Shown one piece after another: positions 43,961 through 54,270 of a stretch of DNA of 64,000 nucleotides (the stretch's first letter is position 1; every line of letters starts with the position of its first letter). The position numbers were made by a program, and so were the translations under genes. The notes under the pieces were generated by a model. It did no database searches. It saw nothing but the letters and a program-made list of their open reading frames with translations, and was not told the DNA's origin. The DNA comes from Epiperipatus broadwayi. Its lineage: Eukaryota; Onychophora; Udeonychophora; Euonychophora; Peripatidae. The stretch is from contig JAQFVV010006273.1 of assembly GCA_028023455.1 (NCBI GenBank), positions 5,461,598-5,525,597 on the forward strand, written 5' to 3'.

Positions 43961-45044
43961 TTTATGAATGATGTCAGCAAAAGCCTTGGTCCATTCCAGC
44001 ATGCAGAATTATTTCCACATAGAGTGATCCTGGATATATTTTTATTATCCAGGACCAACCAAAAGAAAAAACAGACAAGGCACTGATCAAACTGGTCTCT
44101 TCCTTTTTATAATCAAGGTCCAGTTTTCAGACTTCTGCACATAAGTTTTTGCTTTTGTTAAAAATACACATTGATAATCTTGTGCATTCTTTTGTATTTT
44201 TTCAGTTACAAAGTTCTTCTTTTCATAAGGTCTTTCTGCCATCTTTAATTAGCTACCAAGATTTTTCTTTTAGATTATCTGGATTAGTAATTTGTGTGTT
44301 TTTTGTTCTTTCCAATTTTTACTTTTATTTTTAATTAGATAAAAAAAATATGAATGGAAAATATAACTTTCATTGTACATTTCAAAAAAAAAATTATACA
44401 AACTAAAAACAAATTTAATTGCATCTTTTTTAATAAGATCACTAAATTTACTCTTTTTTTTAGCTTTTACTCAAATGCCAATATATTTGTACCATATGTA
44501 AATAAACGGTACAATATATTAAGAAAATTTATTTTTAATTCGAATTTTTAGATAAATCGCAAGAATATAGGTTGTTTTATCACAAGTAAATGCTGAAATT
44601 GAAACATTTTTTTAAAAAACATGAGGTTTTTAACTTTTTTACTTGATATCTGAACTTGTCAAAAATGTATTCCATGTATTCTTAGATTTTCAATCATCTT
44701 CTCAAAAGATTGATGAATTTTTTTAATTCTATGCTATTTTTTTACCTGAGTTTTCACTAAATATTTTTTCAACTAATCCCTGATATATAATATATATTTG
44801 TTTCATTAAAGTGATAAAATCTGTATGATTGAAATTTATTTTAAAAACCATAACATGGATTCTTCTAATGACTGAAGGTATATGCATTAAATAATTAGTG
44901 ATTTTAGAAGTCATATAATATTTGAAAACTGGAAATGATAGGTTGATATCGACTCTAAAAACATTTAGTTCTCTCTTCAATCTGGAGACACACATACACA
45001 AACACACACACTTATATATATATGGCTAAATGAGTTTATAAGTA
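43961..45044. other. mixed AT-rich stretch without recognisable genes
   Basis: The first 200 bp continue the GC-richer character of the duplication before it (TCCAGGACCAACC and similar); the rest is A/T runs. Confidence 0.45.
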
Positions 45045-45228
45045 ATCATTAAAAACCAGTCAACACTTAGATAATCTCAATATCAATAATAATCAACAAT
45101 TTCAAATTGTTATCAAGGCAACCTCTTTTTAATAATATTGTTAAAAGGAGTTTGCCTTGACAACAGTTTGAAATTGTTGATTGCTATTGATACTGGGATT
45201 GTCTAAATGTTGACTGGTTTTTAATGAT
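45045..45228. repeat. near-perfect 88-bp inverted repeat (foldback/MITE-like element)
   Basis: Left arm 45045-45132 and right arm 45141-45228, starting ATCATTAAAAACCAGTCAAC and ending with its exact complement, separated by 8 bp. The arms differ at only some ten positions. There is no coding capacity. A diverged single arm occurs at 30.2 kb. The arms carry no hammerhead core. Either a miniature inverted-repeat transposon or another inverted pair of a short retroelement. Confidence 0.88.
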
Positions 45229-45434
45229 ATATGAATAAAATCAGAAAAATAAAACTCCTAACTTAAATGTGTTGTATTATTTAATCCAGTGAGTTCAATC
45301 CCAATAATCTGAAATTATATTTCACATTATTTTGAGTATTTTAATAAACAACACATCCATACATATATACATGTGTGCATTATGATGAAAAATAATGGGC
45401 ATGACACCCTGGTAAAAAGAAGTAAGAGAAGCAC

Positions 45435-45438
<4 letters not shown>

Positions 45439-45493
<55 letters not shown>

Positions 45494-45515
45494 ATATATA
45501 TATATATATATATAA
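45439..45515. repeat. (AT)n microsatellite
   Basis: About 75 bp of nearly pure AT dinucleotide. Confidence 0.95.
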
Positions 45516-45663
45516 ACATTACAAGCATAAAGCTAAACTAGTCAATATATAATTAAAATTACCCCAAAACCAAAATTCAACCAGACCAGCATAAAAATAA
45601 TATTAAAACACTACCAAAGGTTTCACTGCTACAAGCAGACTTCTCAAGTGTAAAGAACTACAA

Positions 45664-45748
45664 AACTACACTATATATATATATATAAACAAAATATCAA
45701 TATTAAACTACACTATATATATATATATAAACAAAATATCAATATTAA
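45664..45748 (+). repeat. two tandem copies of a ~43-bp AT-rich unit
   Basis: AAACTACACTATATATATAT... AAACAAAATATCAATATTAA is repeated twice in a row, next to a hairpin containing CTTGAGAAG and GTGAAACCTTTGG on the minus strand (about 45607-45655). Confidence 0.8.
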
Positions 45749-45837
45749 ATAAATATAAAGTTATGTGAAAATCAACAAAACCTCCAGTAGTAGTATCATT
45801 CATAAAAATCAATTATACAAATTCTTACACAATATCA

Positions 45838-46680
45838 CATGTTGGTGTTACACTCCTCACTAATATTGCATGTTGGAAAGTATACATCATATTTGTGATT
45901 TCATCAGTAGCAATTGAATAATATTCCAGATTCTTTTAAATGCCCTTTAAGTACCTTCTGACATTTCCTGCCAATTCTTCAATTTGTCTTGTTGTGGTTC
46001 TTGCTGATAAGCTTATTGCAGAAAATAATTCCTTTTTTCATGGCAAACAACATCCACTATTTTCATCATCCATTCTTTGAAGAATTCTCCATTTGTAGAA
46101 AGTTTCACCTTTTTTGCAATTAGTTCTGACATCTTGTAGCTAACATAGTATTTTGGTCAATTTTTTTAACTTTTCTTGTAAAAAAGACTGACTTCTTTGT
46201 TAAATTATTTCTCAGCTGTGCAATTTCATCTTCTCATGTTTCCAGTGAAATTGTTGTAATGATTATGATGAGTTTCAAAGTGCTGTTTAATATTTGAAAC
46301 TTTCTTCATGGCAATGGTATCTTAACAAATCAAGCAAATACATTTCCCAAAGTGCTGAACAAAAAATAGCTAAATGTCCAACTTTAATTTCTGCACTCAA
46401 AATCTACCTTTCTTTTCTTAGTATTCATAGGTTAGGTTTTTGCTCAGGAAAAAGAAAAAAAGAAATTGGTATGAAGAAATAAGAAACAATGAAAACAAAT
46501 GTATCTGCAGATATAGTAATGTAGTAATGTGGTGAGATTTTATAGTTGCGAATACATTTTTATTAAACATTTGTCAGTACACTACTAGTTAGCTAATCTC
46601 TAAATAATTGGTGTACATTTGTTAATTTGGAGAGCCAGATAAAAAATCTCACAGGCTGAATGTGGTCTGTGGGCCTGGGA
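45838..46680 (-). pseudogene. decayed hAT transposase (EPM2AIP1/GTF2IRD2-like) with 5' region
   Basis: Minus strand, start codon at 46428-46426: MNTKKRKVDFECR, then, with frameshifts, KQHFETHHNHYNNFTGN, EDEIAQLRNNLTKKSVFF, MSELIAKKVKLSTNGEFFKE followed by WMMKIVDVVCHEK, and ARTTTRQIEELAGN. This matches in order the N-terminal half of the hAT family that gave rise to EPM2AIP1 and GTF2IRD2 proteins (KKRKVD...F, the BED-type H-x-H region, and the SELIAKK...GEFVKECMM segment). The DDE catalytic and dimerisation regions are missing past 45.84 kb. Upstream (46441-46680) is the 5' flank typical of these elements (AGATTTTTTATCTGGCTCTC on the minus strand). The 5' end is abutted by hammerhead family 2. 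Confidence 0.78.
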
Positions 46681-46875
46681 ATGCTGAACTACATTAGATC
46701 TTAAGATCTAAGTGCAGTGCTCTAAGATCTAAAGCTTCTCACTGATGAAAGCCACAAGTTGGAAACTAGTCAGTGGTAATTGAATGAGTAGGTATTAGAC
46801 AGGGATTTCATGCACAAACCTTCTAGAATTAATTGATTATTCTAGATTGCACTGAATGATGCTACTGTATGGAAA
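46681..46875 (+). mobile_element. hammerhead repeat family 2, partial copy
   Basis: It begins near ATGCTGAACTACATTAGATC and contains the ribozyme, then GAATGAGTAGGTATTAGACA, TTATCTAGATTGCACTGAATG-like sequence and GCTACTGTATGGA. It stops before the AAAACAGCTTGTG tail present in other copies. It sits directly at the 5' end of the hAT relic. Confidence 0.75.
46737..46777 (+). ncRNA. decayed hammerhead ribozyme (family 2)
   Basis: CTGATGA 46742-46748 and GAAACTAGTC 46762-46771 are intact, including stem III ACTAGT and the GTC site. Stem II (AAGC...GTTG) and stem I (TCTCA against AGTGG) pair poorly, so activity is unlikely. Confidence 0.65.
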
Positions 46876-47570
46876 ATTCAAAATTAAAAAAATGTAAAAA
46901 TTTTTTTATTACTTTTGGAAAAAACTATTTTATCAATATTGGGTGTAATTTTTTATGATAATGTTTTTGTTAATATAGATGTAAAATATTTATATGTTAA
47001 TATGGCCTTGTGTGACATTTTATTATTTTTTTAAATGAGAAAATAATTCTTCATATATTTATATATTACCAAACATTGCCAAAATGTTGTGGTAATTAGA
47101 AATAAAAACTGACATATCAATTTTATTATACTTTTCTTTTAATGTCACGTTACCCTGTGTCTATAATCAGTTTTATTTGTATATTATTTTTTTACTTTTT
47201 TGCATTAAAAGAATATAAAATTAAATAGTAAAAAATAATTTTCACAAGACTAAAATCTTTCAAATAGATTTTCAAATTTACATAATATTTCTTGAATATT
47301 TGATGCATATTTGCTAAAATCTCAACCATAACATAATTCTTGATATTTTTTGCAAGGAAGATCTAATCACAATTTTTTAATTTTCCAAATTCCAAGTTTT
47401 CATTTAAATGATTTAATATCAATCCCCCCAAAAAAATTACCAATTAGATTTTGTTCATAAAATTTTAAAATTTTATTTATTTGCATAATATCTATAATGA
47501 AGCTGAAGTCGTCAATCATTTTTTATCAAGTTGTTCTGCTGATCCTCATTTCTAAAATCATCTTGATATA
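46876..47570. other. AT-rich spacer
   Basis: No feature seen. Confidence 0.5.
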
Positions 47571-47723
47571 CACAGATGCTAAATGCTCCATACAGTAGTG
47601 CCACTCAGTGCAAGCCGAAGTAATCAATGGATGCAAGATTTATTCATAAAAACCTTCTTGCATTCATTGATTACTCTGGCTTGCACTGAATGGTGCTACT
47701 GTATGGAGAGTTTAATATCTGTG
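47571..47723. repeat. 67-bp-arm palindrome made of two inverted family 2 tails
   Basis: Left arm 47571-47637 and right arm 47657-47723 are reverse complements with few mismatches, separated by 19 bp. The right arm reads TGCATTCATTGATTACTCTG, GCTTGCACTGAATGGTGCTA and CTGTATGGAGAG, the 3' section of family 2. There is no ribozyme. It matches the hairpin at the head of the 27-kb insertion. Confidence 0.9.
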
Positions 47724-48123
47724 TGAAACACTTAATAAATGTTAATACAATACCAACAAATATTATGCAATATAAAAACACTTATAACATTAACAATACC
47801 TATGTTGGGGGAAAGAAATAATGATGGTTAACACTGATAATATATTTGAAATTAAAGATAAATTATAGTGGAGCTAATAATAAATTGTAAAACTGCATAT
47901 TCCTGTGGATATATACTAAAATATATTCTAACTTTAAAATTCTAGGCATAGTGAACAAAGAAAATATAAGCTAGCAAAGAAGCAATCAAATACTTGGTAT
48001 TAAGTGTAGACAGTGTCTAAATGAACAAGCCACACTCTTTTTCATGGATTGGATACATACAGATAAAAATATTGTAGCATCTTCTTAAAATTGCCTCAAA
48101 ATACTACTAATAAAGGCATGGAG
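47724..48123. other. AT-rich spacer
   Basis: No feature seen. Confidence 0.5.
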
Positions 48124-48341
<218 letters not shown>

Positions 48342-48619
48342 TGAATTGTTCATCTTACTTGCACATCCAAAAAGGTACATAATTCATTCATTCAGTTTAA
48401 GATTATATGTATACTATCAAACCCTATTATTGCATAGTAGTAACAAACTCTTTATGTATAAACCACACATATTGATACTTATAACACTTTCATTCATAAA
48501 ATCGTTCTTATAAATATACAAAAGGCTGTATATATACCTCTAGGTACAATCATTTATAATTTTAAATACTCATTCGGAAAATCTCCAGAATAATAATACC
48601 AACATATAAAAATAAAACC
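48342..48619. other. AT-rich spacer
   Basis: No feature seen. Confidence 0.4.
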
Positions 48620-49160
48620 CTTTTCTCATAAAATCTTTGTCATGTGTTTGGGTTTGATTGTTATTTGGACAGCTATCATTGACATCTGATTGTCTATTGG
48701 ATAAGTATTGTAATGAGCACTAGGAGATTTAGCAATATCTCAATTTATTTCAATTTTCAACTAGCTGCACTTCGCAAATTAAAATATTATTTACATACTT
48801 TACTGCTTGTTATATATTCTAAAAACTACTTCATAGTAAATCATAGGATTTCACATTGTACATTTATGATTTAGACTCAGTGAGTTATTTGTGAAGATAT
48901 TTAAAGCTTCAAGCTTTCAGACCAAATACTTACAACTGGCTTAGATATATAGAAAGAAAAGTAGAAAAAAGAGTGGCTCTTTTCTCATAAAATCTTTGTC
49001 ATGTGTTTGGGTTTGATTGTTATTTGGACAGCTATCATTGACATCTGATTGGCTGTTGGATAAGTATTGTAATGAGTACTGAGAGATTTAGCAGGATCTC
49101 AATTTATTTCAATTTTCAACTATCTGCACTTCGCAGATTAAAATATTATTTAAAACCTTC
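48620..49160 (+). repeat. direct duplication of a ~180-bp segment, 359 bp apart
   Basis: CTTTTCTCATAAAATCTTTG starts copies at 48620 and 48979. Both run through TGTTATTTGGACAGCTATCA, TTGGATAAGTATTGTAATGA and GCTGCACTTCGCA(A/G)ATTAAAA, with roughly ten differences. Unknown family; the arrangement (repeat, unique spacer, repeat) could be terminal repeats of a small element. Confidence 0.85.
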
Positions 49161-50059
49161 TACTGTATATCATCCATTCCATTGCTTTAACACCATTCAT
49201 AGAAGCATATTTATAATGTAATAATTAATAATAACAATAATAATAATATAATACTATACTAATTTCAAATATATTAAAACTATATATGTTATTATAATAC
49301 TCTTTTTATATAAGAGATTAAAAAGTTTTTACCTTTGTTTATGTCCTTTTATCCTGCATTGAAGTAATATATAACATATACAGTTGTTCATTAAGGTATA
49401 GTAGATACATAAAGATGAGAATTTACAATAAAATTCCTTAAAAAATGTTCACAAATAAAACATCACCACTGCAAACAGCGAAGAGTAAACAGTTCTTTTA
49501 ATTTTAAAACACATTTTAATGGTAATTAAAATTTAAAGTAATAATGAACAGGAGAATAATCTTAATTGTCAATTGCTTTTTATAGAGTTTTATTATTATA
49601 AGTTCACTTTTTATGGCTATTTTAATTATTATGATGTAAATTTAATTATTTCTTTTTTAAAAATATATCAGAAAATATATTGTTGTAATAAACAATTCAG
49701 AAAAAAAAACTATTCAAATCAATCAATAAATAAATGCATTTGAGATGAATAACTATGTTATTAGTTTTAACATAAAGCAATTTGAACACAATCTTTTCAT
49801 TATAATAATTATAAAGTTAATTTTATAAATCCATATTTTATTATAATTTTTATAAGACAATTTTAAATAATTGTCACTGTTTTTAATAGACATAATGCTT
49901 TCATAAAGGTTTGTCATACTATATCCTAACTTGATATAGGTATATGGACTTTTTTTTTACTAATTGTAATCATTGTTAATAATTAATTGAAAGTTAATTG
50001 AAACTTGCCAAGTGTAGACTTATAGCAACATGTTCAGAATTTAGCTAATGATATATATA
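49161..50059. other. AT-rich spacer
   Basis: A short AATAAT cluster lies near 49.22 kb; no coding signal. Confidence 0.5.
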
Positions 50060-51010
50060 ACAATGAAATAACACATTTAGCCTTACATGAAATTTTTTCC
50101 CTTGACTTCTTTTGAAACACACTAAAATTTTTAGCATCTTTTAACTTGTTGCTTGAAGATATCAAAAATGATTCCATCACGTTCTGGAACATTGCCCTTC
50201 TTCGTGGATTTAAGTGCATGTCTAAACTCTTCAATTAAAATGCTTTTCTATTCAGAAAATATAGTAATTATAGTAGATTGTGTATTACTATATAATTTTT
50301 TGCATAATCTTTCTATACATTTTAACATATCCACTCTTTTTTTTTAGATATAATTCCATTTTTTCTTCTTGTTGCTGAAATAATTTTTTTTCAATATAAA
50401 GATGTTTTATATTTTTGAGACTTTTTCTCACTTCTACAACTTTCCTTGCCAATTCACAGATATATTTTCTTATATTATTATTAACACTTTTTCACGTCGT
50501 CTTACAGAACACCAGAATTTAATTCTTCTTAATGTATCATTTTAAAATATTTTTTTATTTCTTCTTTTCTTTATACATTCTTTTATCTCAGTTGAAAATT
50601 AATGATGAATTGCTGTCAATATTTTCTTCTTAATTTAAATTAAGTTTAAATTATTTTTTCAAAGTCTGTCAATACATTAAAATGATTAGCAAGTTTTAAT
50701 TTAAATTCATTACTGGTTTTGCATTAACATCTCACTAATCAATAAACATTTTTTGTATGGAATTTGACAATATTGCAATCCCAAAATCCATATTTTTTGT
50801 TGGACAAAATGTAATTCAATTTTTCCATATCTTCATTTGAATGTTTCTATGCCCATTAGTATTTACAATGTTTATTAAAAAAAGACAATTCTTAATGTAC
50901 AGATTTGATTTTTCTGTAAATTTCACAAGCGTCTGTCTCATTTCGCCAAATTTATACATTGCACTTTCATCTTTTAATCACTTTCCATTTCTTAATTAAT
51001 TTTTTTTATC
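50060..51010 (-). pseudogene. RTE-like LINE, inverted 5' segment (copy d)
   Basis: Minus strand from 51010 to 50060. The endonuclease end is KYGEMRQTLVKF near 50.95 kb and EKSNLYIKNCLF near 50.91 kb (cf. ERGERLVEFAEENNLVIANT). The linker has CELARKVVEVRKSL near 50.45 kb. The RT beginning reads EEFRHALKSTKKGN and PERDGIIFDIFKQQ near 50.15-50.24 kb (cf. KxGKAPGPDGI). Frameshifts and stops throughout. It is immediately followed, in the opposite orientation, by the element's 3' end. Confidence 0.7.
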
Positions 51011-51019
51011 ATAACTTTA

Positions 51020-51420
51020 AAATGTACATATTGGAGTAACCACAGATGGAGCATGAGCAATAATTTGAGAGAGAAAGGATTGGAAATAACAAGAAGAGAT
51101 CAAAAACACAATATATAAGTAAGAAAACAAGCAGATGTTACTGACCTCATTAAAAAAATTAAAAGAGTGAAGTGGAATTGGGCTGGACATATTGATAGAA
51201 AAGATGATAATAGATGGACAATTGAAATCTTAAACCGGATTCCAATAGACTGTAAAAGACCCAGAAAGAGACCATGTGTGAGATGGATGGATTTAATAAT
51301 AAAGTGTGCAGGGGTGATATGGAGAAGAGAAACTAAAAATGGAAAAAGATAGATTGAACTTGAAGAGACCTTCATCCTGCAGTGGATTGATAATGGTTGA
51401 TGATGATTATGAATATACAC
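51020..51420 (+). pseudogene. RTE-like LINE, 3' segment (copy d)
   Basis: The open frame 51167-51352 encodes MKWNWAGHIDRKDDNRWTIE, then ILNRIPIDCKRPRKRPCVRW and MDLIIKCAG, the very characteristic C-terminal end of this RTE-like family (WAGHxAR, RW, GRPxxRW). The 3' end reads GAGACCTTCATCCTGCAGTG and then a TGATGATGATTATGA tail, typical of RTE elements. With the inverted segment at 50.06-51.01 kb it gives the structure produced by twin priming. Confidence 0.82.
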
Positions 51421-51689
51421 ATGTACGCACACTTAACTAGATTGTATGCTATAGTATATTCAGACAAAAATTACTAAAGTCTCCACAATGCGTTCATTAT
51501 TAGAAAAATTAATAAAGATGACTATATAGCCTAGGGCAATATTTAACAATTTACATATAATTAGTTTTTATTTTTATCAAATATTATTTTTGTTTTACAT
51601 AATTAAAAACTTGCATTAATAAAACAAATTAGTACTATTTCCTATTATTATTACTGTTTTTTTTCTTTCGGAGCACTATTAAATATTTA

Positions 51690-52215
51690 TTTGTACAACA
51701 ATATTTATATTTTTAATCAATTCATTATCATTCTCATTTTCAACTATAATCAATCCGCAGTAAGATAAAAAGTTTGACCAGATTAAATCCACTTTCTTTT
51801 GATCTAAAACTTCTCCATTTTTTATATCACACCAACAACCTTTCTTACTTCATTTATTCATCTTGCATGTAGCTTCTAAATGTTTTGCATTATTTTAAAA
51901 TCTAGTTTAAGACTTTGACTGACCATCTATTATTATCAATTCTAGCAATATGTTTAGTCCAATTTAATTTCACTACTTTAATTCTTTCAATTATGCTAAT
52001 ATTAACAGTTTGTTCTCTCGCACAAGTTTTTCCTTCTCTCTTCAGCATAAATCTTTTCATACTTCTAAATGATTTATTTGAAATCTGTGTATTACTCTTC
52101 TGTTAAGTGTTCAAGTGTATGATCTATATATAAGAACTGGTAAAAATAATCTATTAAAAACCTTTCTTTTCAATCACTAGACATATTTACATTTAATAGG
52201 AAGTTATTTCTAAAA
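51690..52215 (-). pseudogene. RTE-like LINE, 3' fragment (copy e)
   Basis: Minus strand: LFLPVLIYRSYT (cf. VLPVLTYGSET) near 52.12 kb, then IIERIKVVKLNWTKHIARI and DNNRWSVKVLN (cf. RLRWNWAGHIARRDDNRWTI) near 51.9-51.98 kb, and a 3' end around 51.72 kb with TTGAAAATGAGAATGATAATG. It is 5' truncated next to the hammerhead element at 52.24 kb. Confidence 0.7.
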
Positions 52216-52243
52216 AAAAAAAAAAAAAACACTATCAAAGCTT

Positions 52244-52735
52244 CAAAATAAGAGTCATATATCACATGACCCTATCTCTTAAGCTTGTAAGTTATAAAAC
52301 AATGAGGATTACCAATTCCTTTACAAGCTTTATGATAAATGCTTAGCCAGAGCCAGCACTTAAAATATCTGTCAGGAACCCCTCTCCAAATTCCTGACCA
52401 TGGTTTTGTGCTTTGGAACTCCTCAGAGAGGTGTCAGGGTAGGTTCAGACACTAGATCTAAAAATACCAACCCAAAGCCAAGCACTTATCTAAAAGTTGT
52501 CTATTGAGTGGAAAATCTGAAATTTTCAGACATCTACATGTCTTCAAACCCAGCTATCCAACTCCAATAGCTATATGGGGCTGATAGATCTTCAGCCATA
52601 CCATATATTAATAGACTTAGCAATATAAAATTGCATAAGATTTATGGCAGAGACTATAAATAGTCAAAATAAGAGTCATATATCACATGACCCTATCTCT
52701 TAAGCTTGTAAGTTATAAAACAATGAGGATTGTAG
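52244..52735 (-). mobile_element. hammerhead repeat family 3 with terminal direct repeats and TSD
   Basis: A 68-bp sequence beginning TCAAAATAAGAGTCATATAT occurs at 52243-52310 and again at 52664-52731, a 421-bp period, so the locus is about 1.16 tandem units. CAAAGCTT flanks it at 52236-52243 and 52736-52743 (8-bp TSD, the left one overlapping the repeat by one base). In the same order as family 1 it has TTTATGATAAATGCTTAGCC, a ribozyme relic, CAGACATCTACATGTCTTC, CCAGCTATCCAACTCC and ATATCACATGACC. A diverged sister of family 1; no ORF. Confidence 0.82.
52390..52432 (-). ncRNA. degenerate hammerhead ribozyme (family 3)
   Basis: Minus strand: core CTGAGGA (52426-52420), stem II GTTC/GCAC around CAAA (one mismatch from GTGC/GCAC), then AAAACCATGGTC where GAAA is expected, with palindromic stem III ACCATGGT. 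Loss of G12 (to A) should abolish cleavage. Stem I starts with TCT pairing to AGG (one wobble). Confidence 0.6.
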
Positions 52736-52830
52736 CAAAGCTTAATTCTATGTTTATTTTCATCATTTTATGGTTTTTCCCCCTTTTCTTTTCTATTTTT
52801 GTTTAGATAGTTTTAATTCATTTAAGAACA

Positions 52831-52928
52831 TTGGTGGTCGAGAGGTCAGCGATAGCTGCATTACAGCAGTTGTCCCGGGTTAGCGGGTTCGCTTCCCAGC
52901 TGATGCTATGACACATGAGAGAAAAAAA
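52831..52928 (+). mobile_element. tRNA-derived SINE, copy 2
   Basis: Same family as 24.34 kb: GGTGGTCGAGAGGTCAGCGA, GTTGTCCCGGGTTAGCGGGT, TCGCTTCCCAGCTGATGC, CTATGACACATGAGAG and an A-tail. AAGAACA flanks it (52824-52830 and 52929-52935), a possible 7-bp TSD. Confidence 0.8.
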
Positions 52929-52935
52929 AAGAACA

Positions 52936-53503
52936 ACTAAACTGAAAATTGTAAACAATTACATTACTACACGGAAAATTTATATTACATGTATTTGGAA
53001 AGAATGGAAGTGTGATAGTAAAATAATTATGGATGTATATATAAATAAAATAATAAGCAGATTTATGCGTAGTAAATTCGATATATACTTAAATATTAAA
53101 AAGAAATACGTAAATGATTTTTCTTATTGTTTTTTTTTTTTTTAAAAATGCAGAACATATTTCTTAATTTGATATGAACTTTGAAACATAATTAGCTTTT
53201 GCCCTTTTTTTTTAATTCTGTCTAATTCCAAAATTTCTTATACGTCAATATTTTTTTTTTTTTGTAAATAAATACACCAGTAATTTATATTTAAAAATTT
53301 CCAAACTGTTAGAGATTATGAAATCTAGTTTTTTTTCCCATTATCTTTTTATAGTCAATCAACTTAAAAAGTTTTGTAAATGTATTTTGTTACAATTAAT
53401 AGGACGTTTGTATGTGTATATATACGCATAAATGAGAATTTTTATTTAATGATCTATATGTAATGACGTTAACTGTTTATATTTCTTCTATAGGGAATGT
53501 ACT
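52936..53503. other. AT-rich spacer
   Basis: Several poly-T runs; no coding signal. Confidence 0.5.
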
Positions 53504-53680
53504 AAATGTAATAAGTGAGCATATATATACAACTATAAAGAGGCTTGTTATTTCTATAAATGAAATACAGCTTGCAAGGAATATGAGAACGACATAAGTT
53601 CTCGAAAGCGCTAAGAAGTATTTAATTTATAGAAATAACAAGCTTCTCTATAGTTAAATGCAAGCACACTTATTACATTT
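53504..53680. repeat. inverted repeat enclosing a hammerhead-like hairpin
   Basis: Arms 53504-53561 and 53626-53680 are complementary (AAATGTAATAAGTG, GGCTTGTTATTTCTATAAAT and their complements). The loop holds AGGAATATGAGAACGACATA and AGTTCTCGAAAGCGCTAAG: a 6-bp hairpin, then GAAA and the palindrome AGCGCT. The same motif lies downstream of PLE2 at 8.84-8.88 kb, linking this locus to the PLEs. Confidence 0.75.
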
Positions 53681-53829
53681 ATTAATAATCTAAATAAAAT
53701 GTTTCATTATGACGTAACCAAGATCCCAACAAATTAAAATTGTAGTACACGCTAAAACAATATAATCTAGAAAATAATAATAGAAGTTAAAAGCTACTTT
53801 AAAATAAAAGTGAAATTCGTTTTAGCTTA

Positions 53830-54261
53830 ATATTTAATTTATTCACAAATGCAAAACTCTCCATACAGTAGCGTCATTCAATGCAAACCAGAATAATCAG
53901 TGGGTGCAGGAAGGTTTTTATGCATAAAATCTCTATCTAGTGCCTATTCATTCAATATCACCAGACTAGTTTCTAGCTGTTGGCTTTCATCAGTGAGGAA
54001 TCTTGGATCTGAGAACACTGCACTAATGTCTTAGGATCTAATGCAACCCTCCAGCAGCCACCTTTTACTTTTTTAGCTAACTATAAAGCTTTGAGTCCAA
54101 AATGAAAACAAAATAATGTTTTCAAGCTAAGCTCATTAGCTTGTATCCTTCTTGTATTCATTGATTAACTCTGGCTTGTAATAAGTGGAACTACTGTGTG
54201 GAGAGTTTTGCCACTGTGAAAAACAGTTTGTGTAAGCATAAAAAATGGTAATCATGTGATA
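53830..54261. mobile_element. hammerhead repeat family 2 insertion, inverted pair
   Basis: Minus-strand copy at about 53843-54140 (GCAAAACTCTCCATACAGTA to AAGCTAAGCTCATTAGC) meets a plus-strand tail at about 54150-54255 (TTGTATTCATTGATTAACTC through AAACAGTTTGTGTAAGCATA). TTTAGCTTA occurs at 53821-53829 and 54262-54270, a possible 9-bp TSD around the pair. Same head-to-head layout as the 27-kb insertion. Confidence 0.75.
53958..53999 (-). ncRNA. hammerhead ribozyme (family 2)
   Basis: Minus strand: stem I TCCTCA with TGGTGA, core CTGATGA (53993-53987), stem II AAGC/GCTA around CAACA (A/A mismatch at the core end), GAA, palindromic ACTAGT, GTC cleavage site at 53966-53964. The best preserved of the three family 2 ribozymes. 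Confidence 0.78.
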
Positions 54262-54270
54262 TTTAGCTTA

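Noticed and set aside
45045-45228. Inverted repeat as a ribozyme or CRISPR-like structure
   Set aside because: No ribozyme core, no spaced direct repeats; better explained as a foldback element.
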